A stretch of 64,000 bases of DNA from Pleurodeles waltl (lineage: Eukaryota > Chordata > Amphibia > Caudata > Salamandridae). Below are positions 21,698 through 33,602 of the stretch, piece after piece. Where the stretch lies: assembly GCF_031143425.1 (NCBI RefSeq), contig NC_090439.1, positions 646,599,465 through 646,663,464 on the forward strand, in the 5' to 3' direction. A program made the translations under genes and the position numbers. The notes beneath the pieces were generated by a model. That model saw nothing but the letters and a program-made list of their open reading frames with translations. It did no database searches and had not been told where the DNA came from. Numbering within the stretch: position 1 is the first letter of the stretch; each line of letters starts with the position of its first letter.

Positions 21698-22330
21698 GGG
21701 CCACATGTATCAAAATGCAATTTTGCATTTCCTGAATAGCAACTCCATAGAAATCGCTATTTTGGAAATGCAAAATGATATGTATAAAATTACAGATTTC
21801 CTGATAGCGATTCCTACAAAGTAGGAATTGCTAATAGGAAATCGCAGTTAAGAAATCCCATGCCATTTGTTACAATGAGCCGATGTAGCATTTCCTTAAT
21901 GGCGATTTCCTATTATTTTGGAAATGCAAAACCAAGGATGGCCAAGAGCAAATGGGCCCCCGTGATGCACCCCAGAAATAGTGGTGCACATGTAGAGCAC
22001 ACATATGCCCAAGGGGAATGTGTGTGGTCTATGGCACTTAAAAAAAAAAATCTTTTTTTTTTATTATCAAATGTCACATGGTTACTATCGACATATGTAA
22101 CAATATTTAGTAAATGCTTTGTGCATGTGAATGGGAATCGCAAATAGGTAATCCCAATTTGGATTCCCTATTTAGAGGATAGGAAATTGTGATTTCTACT
22201 GGGTAGAAATCACAATTTGTGATGCCCTAAAGAGCGCTGTACATCTCAAAAGTCCATTTAGCATTTCTTAACAGCCCGAAATAGTGATTCAGGGCATTAA
22301 GAAATACTAAATAGCTTTGTGCATCCGGCC
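21698..22330. mobile_element. MITE with GGGCCACATGTATC ends
   Basis: The segment begins GGGCCACATGTATCAAA and ends TTTGTGCATCCGGCC, an imperfect terminal inverted repeat. Inside are AT-rich runs of AAATCGCAATTT type typical of a short DNA element, with no ORF. The element at 47481-48199 has the same ends and layout. I see no clear target duplication here. Confidence 0.6.
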
Positions 22331-24260
22331 CATAGAGTAGAATTTTGAGTTATCATGCACTTCAAGGATGTAACAATATAGAAAGAAACTTTATTATTTG
22401 CGTGTGAGCTAGGGCTATATTAGGTACTTTTGATAGGCACTAGAATCAGACACACAGGACACATATATAGGGAAATATTGATAACTTCAGGTAGCACTTG
22501 AAAGAAGCAGTAAACTCATGATCAAAGCAAGATTAGAGAATATACAGGGTCAATAATGCAAACAACCAAAACAGAGATTTGCAAATGCTGGATCATTTGT
22601 CTCCTGTGATGTTTACGCTTAAAGTTTATCTCATGGTATTAATTACTAAAGCAAAGTGGGATCCATGTGAACGCCCCTGCTTTAACGTGGCACACAGTGG
22701 GAGTGAGGATAACTTCCCAGACAGTGGAAATGTACTGCCTGCATTCCTGTAGCTGGAGGGAGGAGACCTAGACTTTGAAGGGATTAGTGGGTGATCGAGC
22801 TACCTTTAGTAATTCCATGAGGCATTTTGTTTAACTAGGAGATGCAGATTAGTTTTCCTGAGAATTGCCATTTGTAGATGTTGGGGTTGACAGGTGAGAA
22901 TGCGTTTTTAGTTTTTCAAGGTGATGAAGTTTCTAAGCCAGGCCTACCCTTTTGTCTTTTCCTGATTACTGCTTCAAAGAGGCTAATGATAGGTAGGTGC
23001 AGAAAGCTCATGCTTCATTGCTCTCATGTAGGGAATGCTCCAGTTTGAAGACAGCCCACGTACTACCTTCTATAAGAAGTATCACTTTGCACAAAGGTTG
23101 TGTCTGAAGAGCAGCTTGACAAAGAGACTTGAAAGAGAATACTGTGCACTCGTTCTTAAGTTTGGGACAGTGGGTACACAAACTCTATGTAGTAAAGGTG
23201 TAAAAACAATCTATGTAGTAAAGGTGTAAAAGGAATTGGGAACCAAATCACTCTATTTTGTTCCAGGTCCAATTTCTTCATGACCAAGCAAAGGGAGAGA
23301 TCTGCAGTTTACTGTAAGGACTGCTGTGTGTTAAAGGCTGATGTCTGTCTGACAACCCTTTCCCCAGGGGTTAGGGACATTGTTTGTGCTGGTGGAGGTG
23401 AGGATTTGCCTAGCGCCTAGAAGGCATCTCCCTGTAGTAGTACCATGCTGCCAAGTCTACAATATCCGATTGAGAAGGACTAATAAATGAATTCCTACTT
23501 TCGTAACCACCAGAGGGTCAGAATTCAAGCAATGGAGTTAACTGACTGCACATTTGGCATGAAGGACGCTAGTAATATGTACTGGAGCGTTACTCATGCT
23601 TCTGCTGTAATTTCTGAGGGACACACTTCACATTTCAGAGGCGTCCTGTGTGCTCTTTCCAGCTGTCAATGAAGACTATACAATAGTAGTTCCTCAGTCA
23701 AGCCAGATTCACATCCTGCATAGGGAGACTGTCACATTTTTTGAAGTGCATAACTTATAAACTCGTAGATGCCTAGAGAGTTCAGAATGCATTCCTCTCC
23801 TCAACTCCTGGAGTTCTGTGCTGTCTGTCTTTAGCCACTGGACAGAAAAATGGTATTTGGGGAATTTTACTGTACCTAGCTTGACCACATAGTCATACAG
23901 AATAGCATATAACAGGAGGAAATCTATGTATAATGCTCAGTACCTAGAAGCTACCTACATCAATCCTCATTTACGGACTATGAATAATGTGCTGTCCACT
24001 TAAAGGCCTTTGTGAGCTCTTCTGGAGTTTAGTAAAACATAGGGGAGGAAATAACTCAGTGGTTGCAAGCCAGTCTCAGACAGGAGCAACATTTTCCTTG
24101 CTATCAAGGGACAGCAAGGTTTGAGGGGGACTGCAACTCCAGCCAGAACCAAAAAGATTTCTTTCAGATTGTGTGGATGCAGGACTACGTGCAGCTTCGT
24201 ACGTCACCAGCCTATTCAGTCTGGAGCAGCTATACCAGGTCACCGCTTTTTTCTCAAATT
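22331..24260. other. Unclassified, no gene seen
   Basis: No recognisable coding region. A small tandem duplication of CTATGTAGTAAAGGTGTAAAA occurs near 23186-23230. The stretch ends at the target duplication of the L1 insertion (24261-24275). Confidence 0.4.
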
Positions 24261-24275
24261 AAAGACTAGAATATT
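24261..24275. repeat. Left copy of the L1 target-site duplication
   Basis: AAAGACTAGAATATT here matches 37825-37839 exactly, across 13.5 kb. This length is typical of target-primed reverse transcription by L1. Confidence 0.88.
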
Positions 24276-25299
24276 AGTGGGGGGTGGCCAAGATGGTGCT
24301 GAGTGCAGTCGCACTGGCCTCTGAGGCTCCTGCTGGGGCTGCAGAAATCCACCATTATTTATATCAGCGAGGCCCGCTGGACCCACACCAACTAACACAA
24401 CCCATCCCCCCAGAGCCCTTGGGGGATGGTTGGTGCCTTCTGCTCTGAGCCAGTGGCAGGGGCGTGCTCTCCAGGGATGTATCCTGGCTTATGTGGATGA
24501 TGCACCACAGCCGTGCAGCCTTCTGGCCTTGGGGTCTGAGGAGTGGAACGCCGGAAGAGCGAGGACTGTGGCTGCCAATGGCAAGAATTGCGGTGGTGGT
24601 GGCAGAGTTGTGAGGTGTAGGTCAGCACTGGGGACCCACAACAACTGATGGGAGGAACTGCCAACCCCACCCAAAGTACAACACATGCCAGTAGTGCAGA
24701 GATAAACAGGGCCAACTGCATGGTGGGCTGCAATTGCGAAAGAGAACCGAGAGATGACAACCAGTGTCGGATGAAAGATGTGACAGCGACAGGAGCCACC
24801 CAGACACCAATCTTGAGGAGGGTCTTGGCTGTGGTGCAGAACAGGCAGCTGTGAGAGAGGGATGGCTTGGCCCAGGTAAGGTGCTCGAGAGGGAGGACGG
24901 AGCTGTGCCTGCAGAAGGCTCTCAGAGACAGGGAGCTCCTGTGACAAATGGGCAAGCTGCCCCCAACTTCTCATCACCATGCCACAAGATATTAAATGCC
25001 TGGGTAGTTGGTGTGAAGGCTTGTCTTCAGCCCAAGGACTCCTGGAAGACAGTAACCGGGGCACAGAGCTGCAGTGCAACGTCTGAGGTCCTGTGGAGTT
25101 GAGTGAAGTGTGGAGGTGGCACCTACCTGATGACCTAGGGCTCTTCAGCTGTGAACATTCAGATGAGCAGAGCCTGGGCGTCTGAAACTACCTAGTGACT
25201 GCTGCAAATGGAGGGTGTCCTGGGGGTCTGCCTGGCAGAGGCCAAACTGGTACACATTTAGGGCTCATGCTGGGGTGGCCCGAACAATAGAAGACTTTG

Positions 25300-26400
25300 G
25301 TTTAGTATTGGCTTCTGTTTGGGCCCCCTCGCATGGACAGTGAGACACGGCGCAGGAGTAACTGAGCTGTCTTCGTCCCTCCTGGTGGGCACTAGGGAGT
25401 TGTATCTTCCACTGGAAGGGCCTGTGTCTCCCGGGAATGGTGAAGAGTGTATCTCCACACTCACCCACCCATTCAAGCCATGCGGAAGACCTAGGGGCTG
25501 TCAGTATGTGGTCATGGTTCAGCCTAAGGTCTCCAAAGCACCACCTCCAGAAATGATCATGGATATGTTGAAAGCCTCCCTGTGTCAGCGGATCAAATCT
25601 GTCAGCTATAGGCTACAATGGAGAAGCACACAGGAATGTTTGCTAAAACCCTACAAGCCATTCCTGACTCAAAGGCTGCCATGCAGGTCCAGCTGGGTGC
25701 GATATAAGTGGAAACAGGTTTGCAGCTGGTCTGTTCACCCAAAGCTGGTGGATAGAATGGGCGATGCAGATTTCTCCCTGATATCAATACATGCCACCAT
25801 GGGAACCAAGCAGGAACACCTAAAGACTCTACAGGTGGGATGCAGGAGCTAAAAGCTGGCGTGGAGGCCACAGAGGGGTGCTCTTGGCACAATAATGTCC
25901 ACTTTCTTGGTTTTCCCTCAGAAGTCAGAGAGCCCCAACATGAAGTTATTCTTGGAGGACTGGTTGACTTTCACAGTCCTGGCCAACTGGATCCCAAAGT
26001 TCTTTTCCATTAAGAGGGCACACAGAATCCCTGGCTGGCAGTTCCCCTCCCCTTCCCCCCCTCACCTGCCACCCACTCTTACCTCCCCCCCTTATACCTG
26101 GTGATAATGCAGCTGCTGAACTTTAGAGATAAAGGCACGTTTTTGCAAATGTTCTGAGCAAAAGGGCTCTGGAGGTACAATGGAAGCCTCATTATGGCAT
26201 TTAGAGATTATATGGCTGAGGTTCAAAAGAAATGTAATACCTTTGGGGCAGTTAAGGCACAGCTCTGGACCCTGAGGCTCTCGTAAGCACTGATCTTCCC
26301 AGCGGGAATTTGGCTAGTGGATTCTGACATCTCCCATATCTTTTACACGCCAGAGGAGGCCTGGATGTCGCGGTGGTCCAGGTAAACCTCTTTACTGTCA
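25300..26400 (+). pseudogene. L1 ORF1 remnant (coiled coil, RRM, C-terminal domain)
   Basis: Plus-strand frames contain the main parts of an L1 ORF1 protein, the RNA-binding chaperone of L1 particles. The clearest block is NNVHFLGFPQKSESPN, then LFLEDWLTF and KRAHRIPG (near 25893-26035), the RRM-like core. The C-terminal block follows after a Pro-rich stretch: MQLLNFRDKGTFLQMF, then IMAFRDYMAEVQKKCNTF and IFPAGIWLV (26106-26320). Stop codons occur inside the CTD and the frame changes. A coiled-coil region should precede the RRM; 25560-25850 fits in composition but is weak. Confidence 0.78.
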
Positions 26401-27866
26401 CTCACGCTGCCACGGCCCACCTGTCAAAGGAGCAAGCAGCTAGGTAATGAGTGCAGTTTGTGGCGGAAACAGGTACGAGGTCCTTACCCCTGAGGCAGAC
26501 CTGGAAACGGTGGTGGGGCTACCAGCGAAGAGGCCTCTGTGGAGAACAATATGTCTCCAGAGGAATCGCTGCCACGGCAAATGCCAGAGCAATAACTTAA
26601 TTGGAGTGTTAAGTCCTGTGAGGGCTAATTGTATTGACCTGGTGGGGGGTTTGCATCGTGGTTCCCAGACTGCTCTGAATGGCCTGCACACCAGGGTGCA
26701 GCTGCATGACGAAGGGCCAGAGGTAACTGACTGGTGACTTGTTTGCTCCCAAAAGGACCTTGTTTGCGCACTAGGTCTAAGCTTTGCTGTTGGACATATT
26801 GTGGGGGTGGGGGTTGTGGCATGGTGCATGTTTGCGTTCAAGCCAAGGGTGAGAGAGTTATGGTTCAGTTAATGTTATATGGTTGTTGTTCAATATGGGG
26901 GGAGCAGCACTAGTGGGAGGTGAATGGGATGGGGTCGGGCATGATTTCATGCAGAGGGGTGGGGTTGGGGGCATGATTGCATGCCTCTTGACTTCGACAT
27001 GTGGCAATGGATGTGACATATAGGCCTTCATTACAACCCTGGCGGTTGGTGATAAAATGGCGGTAATACTGCCAACAGGCCGGCGGTAACTATCGTCAAA
27101 TTATGACCATGGCGGAAAGAGCTCAGATAGACAACCACTTTACCACACCGACCGCCAGGGCAGAAACAACAGGCACCACAGCGGTAGCCACCTACAACCA
27201 GGCAGAAGTCAAAGATTCGCCCACCGTATTAAGACCCTGCAATCCGCCACCTTTTTCCGGAGCAGTACCAACAACATCAAAAGCAAGGCAGAAATAGACC
27301 TCAGTAGGGAAAGGACTCACCTTTGGAGACACAGGGAAGAACCACACGGCCATGGAGCCGAGAGCTGCAGATCTTCCCAATGATCTTCTACGTCCTGCTC
27401 CACCACAAACACCAACAACGGCGAAGACGACAACAGTGCCGCCTAGCACACAGGGGAGGGGGGGGACGAAAAAGAGAGTGACACACACACGCATAACACA
27501 CACCCTCACCCCCAACACCATACACACACAATCAGATGCACAAGAAAACATATTTACCCCGTACCCCTCAGGAATAATGCAAGAACAACACGAATAGGTG
27601 AAAGTGAGTGTAATAATATAAATACATCAAAAATACGTACATCAAATCTAAAAGTATATACATATGTACAAATCAAGGGACACAGCCTACTCCTAAACGT
27701 GCGTGGGCCATAGGGCCACATCACAAAGTCCAAGGCCCCACCTGTCTCCTGGAACAACACGGAGAGAACACCGCAGGAGCATCAGTTCGAAAATAGGCAG
27801 GCACCTCAGGGGGACGGGGAACAAGGGAGGGCACCTCAGCCGGCAGATGGAACAACACCACTGGTC

Positions 27867-28345
27867 CTGGAGGGGGCAACATGCCCATTGCTCTTTGTCC
27901 TGGGTGTACAAGGCCACAGTCTCTCAAGTGGGTGACTTGCCCACATTCTCTGGAGGGGGCAACATGGCCATTGCTCTTTGTCCTGTTAGTGCAAGGCCAC
28001 AGTCTCTCAAGTGGTTGACTTTCCCACATTCTCTGGAGGGGGCAACATGCCCATTGCTCTTTGTCCTGAGGAGTGCAAGGCCACAGTCTCTTGAGTGGGT
28101 GAATTGCCCACTGGTTCTAGAGGGGGCATCATGCCTTCTGATTTTCATCCTGGGGAGGATGGGGTGAGTGGGTGCCATACCCACTGGGTCTGGAGGGGGC
28201 ATCATGCCCTGTGATGATCTTCATTCTGGGGTGGATAGGGTGAGTGAGTGCCATACCCACTGGTTCTGGAGGGGGCATCATGCCCTGTGCTTCTAATCCT
28301 GGGGAGTGCAAGGTCACAGTCTCTCAAGGGGTGTCATACCCACAG
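27867..28345. repeat. 73-84-bp minisatellite in Harbinger H1
   Basis: CTGGAGGGGGCAACATG, or a close variant, starts at 27867, 27950, 28033, 28117, 28190 and 28266, giving six units. Each is followed by GGCCACAGTCTC and CCCACTGG-type blocks. The first four are spaced 83-84 bp and the last two 73-76 bp. A related two-unit version (GGGGAGTGCAAAGCCACAG) lies in Harbinger H3 at about 52511-52640. It is outside the terminal repeats, on the 3' side of the Myb-like gene. Confidence 0.85.
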
Positions 28346-30618
28346 GATTTGCAGAGGGCAGGCCGCACAACAGCCCATGGATGAAGGTGTAATGAATGTC
28401 TGTGGGTGGTGACGGCTGCTGGTGGTGGTTGTGGGGGAAGCTCCAGCCCATCCCCTGCAGCCTCAGACGGCTGCCCACTGCTGGTGGCGGTGCTGCTGCT
28501 GGCGGTGGTTGTGGGGGGAAGCTCCAGCCCATCCCCTGCAGCCTCAGACGGCTGCCCACTGCTGGTGGCGGTGCTGATGCTGCTGCTGCTGCTGGCGGTG
28601 GTGGTTGTGGGGGGAAGCTCCAGCCTATCCCCTGCAGCCTTAGACGGCTGCCCACTGCTGGTGGTAGTGGTGCTGCTGGTGGTGGTGGTGCTGCTGCTGG
28701 CGGTGGTGGTTGTGGGGGGAAGCTCGTGTCCTGTCCATCCCCTGCAGCCTCGGACGGCTGCCCACTGCTGGCGGTGGTGCTGCTGCTGCTGGCGGTGGTG
28801 GTTGTGGGGGGAAGCTCCTGTCCATCTCCTGCAGCCTCGGACGGCTGCACAACCATGGTTGGCAGTGGGGGCTCCGACTGTTGGGTGTCTGAGTGCTTGC
28901 GTTTGTGTACCTTGGAAGTTGGGGCACAGACACAGTGGGAGAGGACACAGGGGACTTGTGCATGGCTGCTGGGCTGGTGTCTGCCAGTAAGGTGTGTGTA
29001 ATGCTAGGTGTGGTAGTAATGCTGGTAGTGGATGATGGTGTAGTGCATGCAAGAGTGTAGACGCAACTGGGAGGGAGGTGGAGGAGGAGGGGGACACAGT
29101 GGAGGCAGTGGATGTTGGTATGTCTGCATCTGGATGGTGTTTGTGTGAGTGCCTCAGGGATGAAGTGTGGTGCTTGTGTGTGCCTGAACCACTTGTGTGT
29201 TGTCTTGTGTGCATGCTGGTCTGCCTGTGTGCTTGGGATAGGTTGGGGTTGTGGGGAATGAGATTGGGTAGAGGAAGTTGGAGGGGTGAGGGTGGAAACA
29301 AGGACAATGATTGCCATCAGAGAGGAGGCCAGAGCCTGGATTGATCTCTGTTGGGCCACAAAGCCACTGTGAATGCCCTCCAGAAATGCATTGGTTTGTT
29401 GTATTTGGGCTGCCGCCCTGGGATAGCATTCAAAATGGTTGACTGCCCAACAGAGATGGATCTCAGGTGGTCAATAGCCTTCTCACTCAGGGCAGAAGGG
29501 CTCACTAGGGCAGGGCCTGAGGTGCCTGGGGCACAGGAGATGCCCACCCTCCTGGGTGAGCAGGCACAGGCAACTCGCTGAGGGGCTGCTGGGAGGGCGG
29601 TGCTGGTATGGGGTGACGGCTGTACCGGTAGCTGGGATGGGCACAGAGGTGTCCGCCACCACCAGGGAGCTTCCATCAGAGGAGGTATCTGTGTCAGAAC
29701 TGTCCCCTCCAGTCTTCGCTGTGATGCTCCCCTCGCCCTCCATCCAACTGGTGCCCTCACCGTCTGTGGACTCTGCCTTCTGGGGCCTGTGGGATGAAGC
29801 TCCCTCCATCACCGGTGCCTCTGCTTCTCCGCCAGATGATGCTAATGCACATAAGGACAGGGTGACAAAACAAAAAGGGGGGGAAGAGACAAAGGAAACA
29901 CTTGGTCAATGGCTGCCCCAACACCACTCTTGGCGTACACAGCAACCTCACACACAGTGAACAGCCCTAGCACTATGCAGTGCTCTACCAGTAACAATGC
30001 TAGTCACCAGGGCATGGGGAGGGACACATACCGCCAACTGCAGGATACCTGGGACCCACACAGCCCTGCCCAGTAGTGGATGCCTACTAGCTAGGTGGAA
30101 TATTACATCTGAACCCTGCCCAACATGGGACCTACTCTGCTTAGGGGCACCCACAGACACACATCTGCCACCCAAATAACACCTTACCATGAGTAAGTTG
30201 TAATGATGGGCACTGTACTCACCCCCTTGTGGCTGCTGTGATGCCCTCAAACACCCATCCAACTCTAGATAGGGCACTGCCAGGCCATCACAGGAGTCAG
30301 GGTTCGATGGGCACCCCTCTCTCGTTGGGAGGCCATCCCCAAACGGGCCTCAGCCATCTTCCGTGCCCAGCATCTCAGGACCTCCCACTGTTTCCGACAG
30401 TGGGTGCTCACCCAGGGGGCATCCACTAACCCCCCTACACGAGACCTTCACACACACCACTCCATGCATTCATGCCCCATGCATCGTGCTAACAGTGTAC
30501 TCACCTGTTGGTCTGGAGGCCCATACAGCAGTCTGTACTGGGGTATGACCACATCCACCAGTCGCTCCAACTCCGCCGAAGTGAAAGCAGGGGACCTTTC
30601 CCCAGTCACACGAGCCAT
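28318..30618 (-). pseudogene. Harbinger Myb/SANT-like partner protein, multi-exon, degenerate
   Basis: The likely start is the ATG at 30618 (minus strand), then MARVTGERSPAFTSAELERL, the beginning of a Myb/SANT-like DNA-binding domain. A CAG/GTGAGT donor at 30504-30507 ends the first exon. The domain resumes near 30410 with THCRKQWEVLRCWARK and ARLGMASQRERG. Acidic, Ser-rich coding follows (about 29480-29810), and then a long low-complexity tail (28324-29307) that includes the coding minisatellite. Stops and frame changes break the tail. In active Harbinger elements this protein binds the ends and carries transposase into the nucleus. Its divergent arrangement relative to the transposase, with about 480 bp between, suggests a shared promoter region. 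Confidence 0.7.
28400..28860 (-). repeat. Coding minisatellite in the Myb-like gene tail
   Basis: GGAAGCTCC begins units at 28436, 28517, 28613, 28718 and 28810, a period of 81 to 105 bp. Each unit contains GCAGCCTCAGACGGCTGCCC and runs of GGT and GCT triplets. On the minus strand the units encode repeats of the form QPSEAAGDG followed by ELPPTTTTAS. Plus-strand open frames here are shadows of the same repeat. Length differences are close to multiples of three, which suggests expansion while translated. Confidence 0.8.
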
Positions 30619-31094
30619 GGTAGGTTCCAGACACAGGTCACAGCAGCACATGCCGTGTAGGTCCTCTCCTGTTGAAGGTCAGGTAGCAAGTGAGTGAACA
30701 GTAGAAAATGGCAGTGACGTCCGGTGCATACTGACACCGTCGGCATACATCACCATTGGCCACTGTACCCCATGGGGACCAATATTATCCAATGAGACGT
30801 TGCACGGCGGTTCACGACCGCCTCCTGCAGTGGTGCACAACATCAGCAGGATTACCTCACTTCCACCTGTCCATCCACACAGAACAGGCGGACGCCATTT
30901 TGGTGGGGGAAGGCCCTGGATTACAACTGCGTCATAGTTCACAATTGTACAATCTGGACAAATGCACATATACATTTCAAAATAACATCATGCATTGTAC
31001 TGTTGTGGCTACAATGTACAGTTTATGACCCCCTCCTCACTCTTTTGCCCCCTATGTTGTAACCGCTGCAGATGAATAAGAGATACATACCCTT

Positions 31095-31718
31095 GTGTAC
31101 AGACCCCTGGTAGACTTGGCAACAATGAAGGACAGGCTCCTTATCCTCACCTACAGACTTGACAGGGCCACAGTCACAGAGCTGTGTGCCCAACTGGAGC
31201 CTGACCTGATATCTGCTATCCACCACCCCACTGGGACCCCCCCCCCCCCTCTTGTGCAAGTCCTATCTGTCCTATTTAGTGGCAACTGATTCTTTCCAAG
31301 TGACATTGGGCTTGGCAGCAGGAATGTCACAGCCTATGTTCTCAATAGTGAAATTCCTTTATCCTGAGGAATAGCAGCATCCCAATACATCCCAATTACA
31401 GAGGCACCGTGTGTGGCTAATAGGTGAGGCCTGGTTCTCACCCAGTGGATGTTGGTGTATGGGTATGATGTGGGCCATAAGGGATAGTGTGTGGCTAAAT
31501 GTTGTCCCTCGATATTTGCAGGTGACTCTGATTACCCCAACCTATCATGGCTCCTGACCCCTGTGAGGAATCCCAAGACAAGGGCAGAGGAACGTTACAA
31601 TGAGGCACATGGGCGAACCAGAAGGATCATTGAACGTACCTTTGGCCTCCTGAAGGCCAGGTTTCGGTGCCTCCATCTAACAGGTGGATCCCTGTGCTAC
31701 TGTACATGCAATGTTTGA
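31095..31718 (+). pseudogene. Harbinger transposase, internally deleted
   Basis: Two fragments remain. 31095-31290 gives the N-terminal helical region, with YRLDRATVTELCAQLEPDL and HHPTGTPPPPLVQVLSVL. 31515-31718 gives the C-terminal end of the DDE core: GDSDYPNLSWLLTPVRNP, then RYNEAHGRTRRIIERTFG with the catalytic Glu. The middle of the enzyme, including the first catalytic Asp region, is missing. The second fragment is preceded by TTTGCAGGTGACTCTG, a good splice acceptor, so an intron probably ended there. The sequence after LTGGSLCYC is unrelated. Harbinger transposase normally cuts at the ends together with the Myb-like protein. Confidence 0.83.
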
Positions 31719-33119
31719 ATCTGGTCAAACGAATACATACTGAAATCATTTGACATACTCCATACATAGGAGTAGGGGGGCAAGCACAATGAATGTGAAC
31801 TGGTGCTCATGTAAAGTGCTCCCATGCATGTGGGTCGAGGCCCGCTACATAAAAAGTGCAGAAAAATGCACAGAGATAAAAACAAATCCTTAACATAAGG
31901 AAAGACAAATAGATATCCATTTATTGGCTGATTTGTACAAAGTGAACGAGAAAACATGGATAAATCACGGCTTCTTCTCCTAAATTGTGTTATCTTAGGC
32001 AAATATTTTATCAAATCTATTTTCTTCATCATTCCGTATGCAAAGACTTTGAAATATGCAGGTTCAGTCTACCAGTTGCACAAAAACCTATTCTGTTTGA
32101 TTTAACAGACAACAATGTTTCTCTACAATAATCTTACCCACTTGCAGGGGTTACAAGACAACAGTTCTTACCTCATAGTTCACTAATGGTGCATGTTTAA
32201 AAATCATCATTTTTAATAAGTACTTCTCAATGCAGTATTATTATGTGACCATTACTGTCAAAAGTTCAATATGTTTAAGAAATACACAAATACACACTTT
32301 TGAATGTTGATGAGGCTTCACTTTACTTTATTTGATGTTTGTTGTATGATTTACATAGCAAACATTTTCAGGGCTCGACTGGTTCATGGGCTCTAAGATC
32401 CGAGCCAGACACTTGGCTTGGCTCTACCTCAGCTCTCCCTCTTAATTGTAGGCTCACCCATCTCTAGTTTTATGTGATTTGTTTTCACAAAGTGCTTGTA
32501 GTAACCCCGGCAGCGGCCCTGACAGTTCCTGTAATTATTAAGAACAATTCTGTGGAGAAATCACTATGTGCTTAAAAGAACAGGAGTGCAGCTTTCAAAT
32601 TGCATATAGAGAACAATATGTTGGCCCATTTAATTCACATTAAGAATGTAAGTAGGGAAATGTTCCTCCTAGCCAGGGACAGCGTGTCAGAGATGCAGAT
32701 TTTTTATCACCTTTATATTCAGCTGGGCTCACTTTTCTTTTTCATCTCTGCATTTCTCCACCTCCCTAAATAAGTTAGCTTGACTAGAACGCTGTTTTCT
32801 TGGAATATCTTGGTCTTTTATATGCATGGTATTTCAAATATAAACATGGTTTTACCAAAACAGCTTATTCATTTGCTGTGCTTTTATTATACAAGTTGTA
32901 GTACCTGCCCAAATGTTCCCCGTTTTTCCACTTGCAGAGTGTGTAAATCATATGGGCTGCTGATGCAATTTCAAAAACAGCTCCTCCGAGAATTGAGGTG
33001 GGGTGAAGGAGTCACACCTTAAACAATAAAAGACAGAAGGGAAGAGGGAAAATATCAGGGCCCTCTCCGTGCCTTCATTAACAGCTCATTGAGAGCTCTT
33101 ATCCTGTCAGCAGAAGATT
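31719..33119. other. Non-Harbinger filler inside H1, unclassified
   Basis: After the transposase fragment the sequence changes character, becoming AT-rich without GGCGG motifs, until the hAT-like end at 33210. It includes a reverse copy of the GCGCTTTACATGA-type repeat at about 31785-31860. I see no gene. It may be one inserted hAT element whose left end has decayed. Confidence 0.45.
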
Positions 33120-33210
33120 CCTTTGTTTTGTGCGCTCTTCAAAGGCCCCTGTGCGGTGAAAATTGACACCGTGCGCGGCCGCCCAGGCGCACAGCTTAGA
33201 GGGAACACTG
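33120..33210 (-). mobile_element. hAT-type terminus fragment
   Basis: The sequence GCGCACAGCTTAGAGGGAACACTG ends at 33210. Read on the minus strand it starts CAGTGTTCCCTC, like the ends of many hAT transposons. The other end and the 8-bp duplication are not identified. It probably belongs to the extra sequence placed between the transposase fragment and the right end of Harbinger H1. Confidence 0.5.
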
Positions 33211-33602
33211 GTTGTGGGTAGTGTGGGTGTGGTGTGTGTATGGGTGCCAGGTGTGTGTTGTTTGAATTATCCAATGTGGTGCTGTTTTGTTTGTGTGTGT
33301 GTGTGTATTTTGAGCGTGGCGGTATGTACCGCCAATGGTTTACCGCCGTTGAATGTCCACCTTGGTGATTTGTGGGTCATAATGTGATGGCCATAGTCCT
33401 GTTGGCGTAACGGTGTGGGTTTGGATACCACCAGTTTATCACTGACCTTTGGTGTGGCGGATTTGTGTGTGTGGCTTAACAGTCACGGACTGGTGTGTGT
33501 GTGTCATAATATGGTGAAAGGATATCCGCCGTGGCGGCGGTATGTTGGCGGCAGTCAGCATGGCGGTAAGTGTGATTTACCGCCAATGTCATAATGAGGG
33601 CC
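33211..33602. repeat. Right subterminal region of Harbinger H1
   Basis: The last ~390 bp carries many CCGCC/GGCGG motifs, such as GGCGGTATGTACCGCC near 33318 and CCGCCGTGGCGGCGG near 33527. It closes with AATGAGGGCC. It matches, in opposite orientation, the opening of Harbinger H2 (56993-57440). Confidence 0.8.

Larger units (their letters stand above)
27023..33602. mobile_element. Harbinger transposon H1, formerly autonomous, with both genes
   Basis: The element starts GGCCTTCATTACAACCCTGG and ends CCAATGTCATAATGAGGGCC, an imperfect terminal inverted repeat. It is flanked by ATA at 27020-27022 and 33603-33605. Taking out the element and one ATA leaves L1 ORF2 open across the join, which supports these ends. 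It holds the two divergent genes of Harbinger elements: transposase on the plus strand (31095-31718) and the Myb/SANT-like partner on the minus strand (about 28320-30618). Both subterminal regions are full of GGCGG/CCGCC motifs. About 1.5 kb of extra sequence lies after the transposase fragment. Confidence 0.87.

Noticed and set aside
27867..28345. Regular spaced repeats that could suggest a CRISPR array
   Set aside because: Units are 73-84 bp, diverged and without distinct spacers. The setting is a eukaryotic transposon. It is a minisatellite.
28396..29001. Plus-strand open frames of about 200 codons rich in Gly and Ser
   Set aside because: They read the coding minisatellite of the Myb-like gene on the wrong strand. 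Their length comes from the repeat structure.
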